Below, piece by piece: positions 57,774-64,000 of a stretch of DNA of 64,000 nucleotides (position 1 is its first letter; each line of letters begins with the position of its first letter). The notes under the pieces are model-generated. The model worked only from the letters and a program-made list of their open reading frames with translations. It did no database searches and had not been told where the DNA came from. The position numbers and the translations under genes were made by a program. The stretch comes from Anaspis maculata (Eukaryota > Arthropoda > Insecta > Coleoptera > Scraptiidae), in contig OX421962.1 in NCBI GenBank assembly GCA_949128115.1, positions 58,755,787 to 58,819,786 on the forward strand. The letters run 5' to 3'.

Positions 57774-58558
57774 CAGGGTGTTTCAGCGATGGTAGCAAAA
57801 AATCAACTATGGTCAGATCTCGTGAGAATATGATGAAAACCTTCTTATCATTTTGCAAAGCTCGGTTTAATGACAAAGATACAGCCCTTCAAAGTTCACT
57901 TTTGATAAAATTATGAAATTATGAAATAAACTTAAATTAACCATAGACTGGTTTGTCGAAACTATATCTACCGATCTGCCAAACTTTGAAAGAATCCAGC
58001 CAGTCAGTGGCGTAGGAGTTACGTGGGTCAATAATTCAGAAGCATCCGAAGTAAAGTTTACTTGAGGCCGGAGTTGATTTGGTAAAATGAGCGTTGCAAA
58101 ATCAATCCCTGTGGACGGATTCCTTGACGGATTCTTACGATTTTGGTCACTTTCGAAAGCTACAAGGATGTACTTAGGTTTGAGCCCATTGGAATTTCCA
58201 AAATCCAAAAAAAAAATTGATTTTTGGATTTTGGAAAAATATTTATTTTTTTATTTTTGGATTTTGGGAATGTCAATAAGCTCAAACCAAAGTACATCCT
58301 TGTAGCTTTCGAAAGAGACCAAAATGACAGGTTGATAAGATAATGTTGTTAAACCAGCTTATGCTGAATTCAAGCAATTTTTGTTGGAACGTTCTTGAGT
58401 TACAAATTTTTGAAATCCGAAAAAAGTGAACTTTGAAGGGCTGTACCTATCTTTGTCATAAGGCCGAAAATTCTGCAGAATGGTATATAGGTTTTCATCC
58501 TATTTTGATGAGATCTACTCACAGTTGATTTTTTTGCTATCATCCCTGGAACACCCTG
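57774..58558. mobile_element. 785-bp ACAGGGTGTTTCAG palindromic element
   Basis: Flanked by TA (57772-57773, 58559-58560). The ends CAGGGTGTTTCAGCGATGGT and CAGGGTGTTCCAGGGATGAT (reverse complement of the right end) continue as arms of more than 100 bp. These contain TACAGCCCTTCAAAGTTCAC and its inverted copy AGTGAACTTTGAAGGGCTGT. A second inverted pair (CTACAAGGATGTACTT / AAGTACATCCTTGTAG) surrounds an A/T-rich hinge near 58200-58270. Confidence 0.85.
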
Positions 58559-58560
58559 TA

Positions 58561-59081
58561 TACTCAGGTATAATTCGTCTTGGAACAGTGAATTTTGAAT
58601 CTTAATTCAAAAAATTTTTTTTCGCTATTTTGGCTACCATTTTTGCTATTATTTCAAGTTTACGAATTTACCAACGAACAATTTAAAATCACTTGCGATC
58701 AATTGTCCCATTCCTGACTCCTGTTCCCCATATGCGTTTGAGCCGAGGCACTCTGTATAGTATATTAAGCACACAGCACAGCATACTAACCATAATCTAG
58801 CATAATTATTGGTAATCCGTTTGTACTAGGTCATTGATTCCAAACAATGCACTTTTGCGTAACACTTAACAACGTTAAACATAATTGTAAATTTAGAATC
58901 CTTATTCTTCGACATCACTTTCACTTTTAAAATACAAAAACACTAGAACTGAATTTCAAAATTCAAGAATAATGTCCCGTCCGTCTTTTTCAAAACGAAG
59001 AAATAACACGACGTTTATTTGAACACTCGAGTTGATCTACTACTACTGAAATCGGTCCAGCGGCTCCTCGAAACCGCTCAC
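58561..59081. other. Unassigned sequence
   Basis: Nothing recognised; this would be intron if the exon at 59082-59264 is real. Confidence 0.35.
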
Positions 59082-59264
59082 CACAACACAACAGCACAAC
59101 ACCGGAATAAAAAGGTAGTGTAGTAAGTGGGGGAATTCGAGTGACTGTACAATACCGTCGTCATCTCCAACCGTCCGTCCGTTCAATTCCGCAGGTCTGA
59201 GAAATCCGTTCTGCATAAAAAACGGCTCGTCGTCACGCAGTGCTGGTGAAATATGCCTCTCCAC
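59082..59264 (-). CDS. Possible first coding exon, unidentified
   Basis: The minus-strand ATG at 59264 opens 61 codons ending in phase 0 at a good donor, GTGAGC. The product begins MERHISPALRDDEPFF and ends in a hydrophobic, Cys/Val-rich segment (LFIPVLCCCVV) that could be a signal anchor. Composition is GC-richer than its flanks and the upstream side is also less AT-rich. Its phase does not match exon A at 29801-30117, so they cannot be directly joined. No homology recognised; chance is a real alternative. Confidence 0.25.
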
Positions 59265-59671
59265 TTTGAATTCTGAATCTGAATCTTCCCATCTCTTAGT
59301 CTGCCACCTACCACCACTACTGGTGGGACGTGCTGAAACGTACGTTTCAAAAGCCTAACGACACCACTTCTTCTGAACTGGCACTACTGGCAGACAACTT
59401 CAACAGGGTCCTTAGTCCTTGCATGGATTTTATTTTCAAAACATTACTTCATTATACCTATCATTGAAAACGTTGTTTACAACAACATCCGACGAAAAAA
59501 AAATTTTTTTTCTGATTCGACCATTCTTTATGAAAATCAAACTTGAGATTGATTTTTGCACGCCAACAACACGGTTACTGTAGTATTGACGTCACACCGA
59601 TCGTGATTTTTGATTTGCGGGTCACGTCGACACGCGATGACCTTGAACCTTTCCCTTGACAACTGTCACCG

Positions 59672-61385
59672 TCTGGTCTTCCACGGGTTTTGGAAAAAAT
59701 GAATTAAAATAGTAGAACCATCATAGAGCTCACATCTTTTAATTTGATTATTTGCGTTCATTTAGCTCAAAACAAAAATCGCGTGACGTACTAATATTAC
59801 GAATCTAGTGCGCGAGCGCGACATATTATGACGCCACGTGAGATACAATTTTATAGTTGAACTTCTTTGGCTGAATGTTGTGCGGACTCGGAACAATAGT
59901 GGGGGCACTAGGTGAATGAACCTTTCAAATGGTGATGAAAGCATGAAATTCGGTACACATACTCAGAATGAGCACCTCTCTTAGATAAGAGGTGGAGCCA
60001 CGCCGAATTTTCACCGGAAGGGGGCTCGGGAGGCTCCTGAAAGTTGAAGGTGCTAGGACTTCCACTAAACGGCTTATCAGTTCGTTTTGACAATTAAAAA
60101 GTCAACTTATGAATATATCGTAAACAGTGACGACGTCTATCGCCTTGTCCGGGGAATTTTTCATTATGAAAAAAAATAAGTTCTTCGGCAGAACACACAA
60201 ATTGGTTTTATTTTATTTTCACCTACAAAGAATTAATAAGGAGATGTGCAACACGTTGTTTCCCACAAATTCGTATCCTCTGAATTCGTTCGTGGAGTCA
60301 AAATTTTGATGGTGTATCTTCTTGAAGAGGGGCATTCCAAAGAGCAAGCTATTTTCAACACTAAGTTCAAACAGAATTTTTTCAATGTTCTGAATCGAAC
60401 TTACTGAATTCCTCCCAGCAATGCATACCCTGAACCCTTCTTTGGAAGTACCGTGTGCGATTGAACGTGGAGTAAGTCCTGAAACACTATCAAAATTTTT
60501 CTTCTGTGATGCTACTATCCACTCTCGACCGGGGCAATTAGGTTCCTACACAGCATGCGCGGAGTGTATACACGTTATTTCAATATTATGACACAATTTC
60601 AGTCATAAAAAATTTGACTGAATCGAGAAAATACTCTGCATCGTGTATACACTCCGCGCATGCTGTGTAGGAACCTAATTGCCCCGGTCGAGAGTAGATA
60701 GTAGCATCACAGAAGAAAAATTCTGATGGTGTTTCATGACTTACTCCACGTTCAATCGCACACGGTACTTCCAAAGAAGGGTTCAGGGTATGCATTGCTG
60801 GAAGGAATTCAGTAATTTCGATTCCGAACATTGGAAAAATTCTGTTTGAACTTAGTGTTGAAAATAGCTTACTCTTTGGAATGCCCCTCTTCAAGAAGAT
60901 ACACCATCAAAATTTTGACTCCACAAACGAATTCAGAGGATACGAATTTGTGGGAATCAACGTGCTGCACATCTCCTTCTTAATTCATTGTAGGTGAAAA
61001 TAAAATAAAACCAATTTGTGTGTCCTGCCGAAGAACTTTTTTTTTCATAATGAAAAATTTTCCGGACAAGGCGATAAACGCCGTCACTGTTTACAATATA
61101 TTCATAAGTTTCCTTTTTAATTGTCAAAACGAACTGATAAGCCGTTTAGTGGGAGTCCTAGCACCTTCAACTTTCAGGAGCCCCCCGAGCCCCCTTCCGG
61201 TAAAAATTCGGCGTGGCTCCACCTCTTATCTGAAAGAGGGGCCCATTCTGAGTACGTGTACCAAATTTCATGCTTTCATCACCATTTGCAAGGTTCATCC
61301 CGATTTTGGCTCTTAGCGCCCGCACTACAACGATTTAAACAAAACAACAATAAATGAGTGCCTTCAAGTGATTTGAAGTCTCGAA
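59672..61385 (+). repeat. Dispersed repeat, copy 2 (interrupted by palindromic element)
   Basis: The flanks 59672-59896 and 61328-61385 together align with 51251-51785: the TCTTCCACGGGTTTTGG start, the GACGCCACGTGAGA block, and the AACAATAAATGA..TTCAAGTGATT end. The copies are separated here by the 1.43-kb element below. Confidence 0.72.
59897..61327. mobile_element. 1.43-kb palindromic element with CAA duplication
   Basis: The TIR TAGTG(G/C)GGGC(A/G)CTA has CAA on each side (59894-59896, 61328-61330). The arms are near-identical inverted copies of roughly 650 bp, for example GGTGATGAAAGCATGAAATT, CGGCTTATCAGTTCGTTTTG and CCGGGGCAATTAGGTTCCTA. The hinge is at about 60575-60640. It shares terminal style and the GATGAAAGCATGAAATT(C/T)GG motif with the element at 34664-36134, so the two form one family with 3-bp TSDs. 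Confidence 0.85.
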
Positions 61386-62202
61386 TTAAGTACACCTCAA
61401 TCCTTAAAAGTAACTTGAAACTGAGGGCGTCAAAATGCCTGTGAAGGAGTCACGTTTGGTTTGTGCCTGAGGTTAATTGAGTAACGTCGTAAGATTAAAG
61501 CAAATATTTTTTTCAGGACACAAGCGGAAAAATGGACGCGGTTGGCCCAGATATGAAAAATTGGATCAGAAACTACAGGAATACTCATTTGAAATCAACG
61601 TATTTTTTCTTGGCATAACACCGCATTCTAAAACTATTATATATCGTGTTATTTTCTGTCACATCATGATAATTATGACATGAACTTGAAAAGTGCACTG
61701 TAATTGTTATGGCAACGCAGGTAGTATTTTCGGCAGTTTATTTTTGAACTTTAATCAGAGAAATTCTTTTCTGATGTTGACATCTGGGTGGGAATTCATG
61801 ATCTAGTTATAGATGGGTGAAAAATGTTTACGGCTCAGGGTACATCAATAAATTGAAGAAAATGCCACTCATGGAACACAATTCTGGTGACTAGGTAATT
61901 ATTAAAAATAGTATCGCATACAAATTGTTTTCCGAGAGAACATTACCTAAGCGACAAAATTACACCAACGATTAACCACGAAAACCGACCAATTTCTGAT
62001 AATAATAAGTACCTACGTAAATTAAATGTTATAATCTATGAGCACGTTTACACGGCATTACCTCCAGTAGTTGTAACTACCGTCGTTATAACTATCGCGG
62101 TATAACGCCCGTTTACACGTTTTTGAAAAAAATACTCAATTTTCTCAGTTGGGAGTTAACTACAACTCTCGACTGCGTTTGATCTTCAAGATGGCAATAT
62201 AA
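61386..62202. other. Unassigned sequence
   Basis: Nothing recognised apart from short direct GTT/ATAAC patterns near 62080-62160. Confidence 0.35.
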
Positions 62203-62430
62203 TGTTACGAGCGGCGATTTGGGATAAGACGCGATCTTTCAAGACTCTTCCTATTAGGTCGCAATGTACAAGTGCGGAGTTCTGGTGCATTCCAGAACAC
62301 GCATGTAGGCTTTTGCTCGTGTAACTGAATGGAGACTTCAACGGTGGGTCAAAACACATCCGACCATTTTGGCGGAGGGGCCGACATTCCAGAACACACG
62401 GGAAGCACGCGAAAGGTGTCTGATTCCGAG
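62203..62430 (+). mobile_element. Truncated LTR related to the solo LTR
   Basis: It begins TGTTACGAGCGGCGATTTGG and follows the first 230 bp or so of 53089-53606 (GACTCTTCC, GTACAAGTGCGGAG, TTTTGGCGGAG, GCACGCGAAAGGTGT). Homology is then lost before the TATA region. A 209-codon minus-strand frame covering it is spurious. Confidence 0.78.
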
Positions 62431-62639
62431 GTATTCCGATTTGAAATAAGGCGAAATTTTCGAGTAAATTAACTACTTCAATTGCTAAGAGTTTACAAGA
62501 AACTGCTACGGAAAGAGTATGGAAGCAGTAGCAACAAAAGCGTTCAAATTCAATGACACAAGTCACACGTCTTATTTTGTGTGAGTATTTCACCCAAATT
62601 AACCCTTTTTCACGTTTTTCGCGGTGGCTTGCTTGGCTT

Positions 62640-63860
62640 GTAGTCCGGACGTTAGGGGAAACCACCCTGCATTTTAGGGTTAAAACATGCCAGTTGGTAT
62701 AGTTGTTCCATGAACTATAATCTTCCGATTCAGAAGTGTAGACATCAGCAGCAGACGTGCAGGCTCTGTGTGCAGAGTGAAGAAGGAAAAAGAAGAAGGA
62801 AAAATGGTAACTCATAAACCAAAAGAGGTAGAGTCGTCTAAATCGGCATTTATATCCCGATGTTTATGACGATGAAATTTCATCAAACCATTTTCGAATA
62901 TTCCAAAGCATTTCTGAAATATTCTGGAACACTCGTTTTTTTTCATAAAAATTTAATTTTTGGGTGAATCAGTGAATTTTGAAAGTATGAGAGTGAAACT
63001 TGGTAGTTCTTCATTCAGTGATGTGATCAATTGAAAATAATTGGTAGCCAGTGCCTAGGCCTGCTACTTCCAGGAAAAAGACATTCAACTTTTTTTCCTC
63101 CTCCCGGCAGCCATTTGCGTTAACTATTTGCACAATAATCAAGGAAAAGACTAGCAATTATAAAGTTGGTGAGGTACAACTATTCTACCCCAAAAAAAAT
63201 AACATCGACATTAGGAACTGCCTTCTTGTACAATAAACATTGTCATTCGAGTTCATGATTTTACAGACTTTCTTTGCTCATGATGGCCAATGTGGTATTG
63301 AAAGGAAAAATTACGTTAGGCATTCGTATGCCTCATATTTTGTCAAGTCGGTCACAAAAATTTATCACCATCAGTGTAGACGTTGGTCTCAGACAGCTGA
63401 TCAAACAAAAGATATACCATTTTTGTGCGAAAATTGCAAAAATATATAAGGTTTCCTCGTCATCGAATGCGTCTTGAGGAAAATCTATTGCCTCGAGAGG
63501 TACGAATTAGCATGCAAATAATTTGATGCAATCTGGTGCTAATAGTGATGCCAAGAAAATCTTGTCAGATGTGTCTAGCCGTCCCATAAAAGACGAGGAA
63601 GATGTGGAAAGCGTGGAAAAATGCAATATTAGCTATATTTGGACTTCGATCCGAACAGTAGGCGAAAAGCACCCTGCACTGTATGGTTAGAACATGCCAC
63701 TTGGCACAGTGACTGTTTGAACCATACTCTTTCAATTTGGAAGTGTAGCCATCAGCACCAACCCTACAGTCTCTGTATATGGGTAGAAGAAGTGGAAAAA
63801 CCACGAAAAGTTGTTGCTCAAAAACCGAAAAAAAACGGAGTCTTATCGTTCTTTCTGTGT
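62640..63860 (+). repeat. Diverged direct repeat, two copies of about 190 bp
   Basis: Copy 1 (about 62640-62850) and copy 2 (about 63655-63850) share CACCCTGCA, GGTTA(A/G)AACATGCCA, TTGG(A/C)..AGTGTAG(A/C)CATCAGCA and a downstream AAAACCGAAA-like purine run. The CCCTGCATTTT..AACATGCC start resembles the terminal motif of the 34664 and 59897 palindromic elements, so both may be relics of that family. Confidence 0.55.
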
Positions 63861-64000
63861 CGTTTAAAATGATCTTACCAAATTTGCGTATAGCATTGAA
63901 GTTGACAACGTCAACACCAAGTCCTATAAGATTATTTCCAGGTGAAATTGAACATTTTTCGGCAATATACTCTCTCCAAGAAGCATTCGATCGCAGCGAA

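Noticed and set aside
62186..62815. 209-codon minus-strand open frame
   Set aside because: It overlaps the truncated LTR and one copy of the direct repeat, reads antisense to the LTR and has no domain; chance frame.
1..64000. CRISPR arrays, bacterial operons, phage or plasmid modules
   Set aside because: No regularly spaced direct repeats, no prokaryotic coding density, and introns are present; the window is eukaryotic.

Overview
The window looks like intergenic and intronic DNA from a repeat-rich arthropod genome, most likely an insect. It is AT-rich, has no operons or ribosome-binding sites, and carries GT..AG introns. It also holds non-LTR retrotransposons of Jockey type, Tc1/mariner-like, hAT-like and piggyBac relics, tRNA- and 5S-derived SINEs, and a solo LTR. 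The repeat style is reminiscent of hemipterans, but I cannot fix the species. There is no CRISPR array, bacterial gene or intact single-copy gene.

Layout. 0.4-2.0 kb: an internally deleted Tc1/mariner-like copy, one arm of a foldback family and a tRNA-derived SINE. 2.0-8.3 kb: the most gene-like block. A 5'-truncated Jockey-type LINE (2645-6138) has an apparently intact 902-codon ORF2 and a perfect 14-bp target-site duplication (TSD). It lies just upstream of a decayed, spliced SWIM zinc-finger gene. A decayed THAP-domain gene faces that gene in the convergent orientation. The block is bracketed by an exact 19-bp inverted repeat (2042-2060 / 8274-8292), which suggests a two-gene mobile element. 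8.3-14.2 kb: no recognisable genes. 14.2-16.4 kb: three adjacent palindromic elements. 18.7 and 29.8-30.1 kb: two phase-compatible coding exons on the minus strand with splice sites, the best evidence for a genuine host gene with an intron of about 11 kb. 23.9-28.7 kb: a palindromic element, an 8-bp-TSD hAT-like element, a second Tc1/mariner relic and a 1.1-kb foldback element.

31-38 kb: a SINE with a perfect 13-bp TSD, a MITE, a 1.47-kb palindromic element with TTA TSD, and a palindrome whose left arm is interrupted by a 5S rRNA-derived SINE. 38.4-45.07 kb: a giant inverted repeat. Its left arm holds a truncated LINE and its right arm a deleted piggyBac with TTAA ends. 46-55 kb: several MITEs, a second copy of the tRNA-SINE family with a perfect 11-bp TSD, a solo LTR with TATA, initiator and polyadenylation signals, a 1.08-kb TIR (terminal inverted repeat) element and a (TTA)28 microsatellite. 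55-64 kb: another tRNA-derived SINE, two palindromic elements, a truncated LTR and a diverged direct repeat.

The theme is layered transposition. Several insertions can be polarised inside the window because a paralogous copy, or the opposite arm of the same palindrome, keeps the empty site. All coordinates and alignments were read by eye, so repeat boundaries given without a TSD are approximate.
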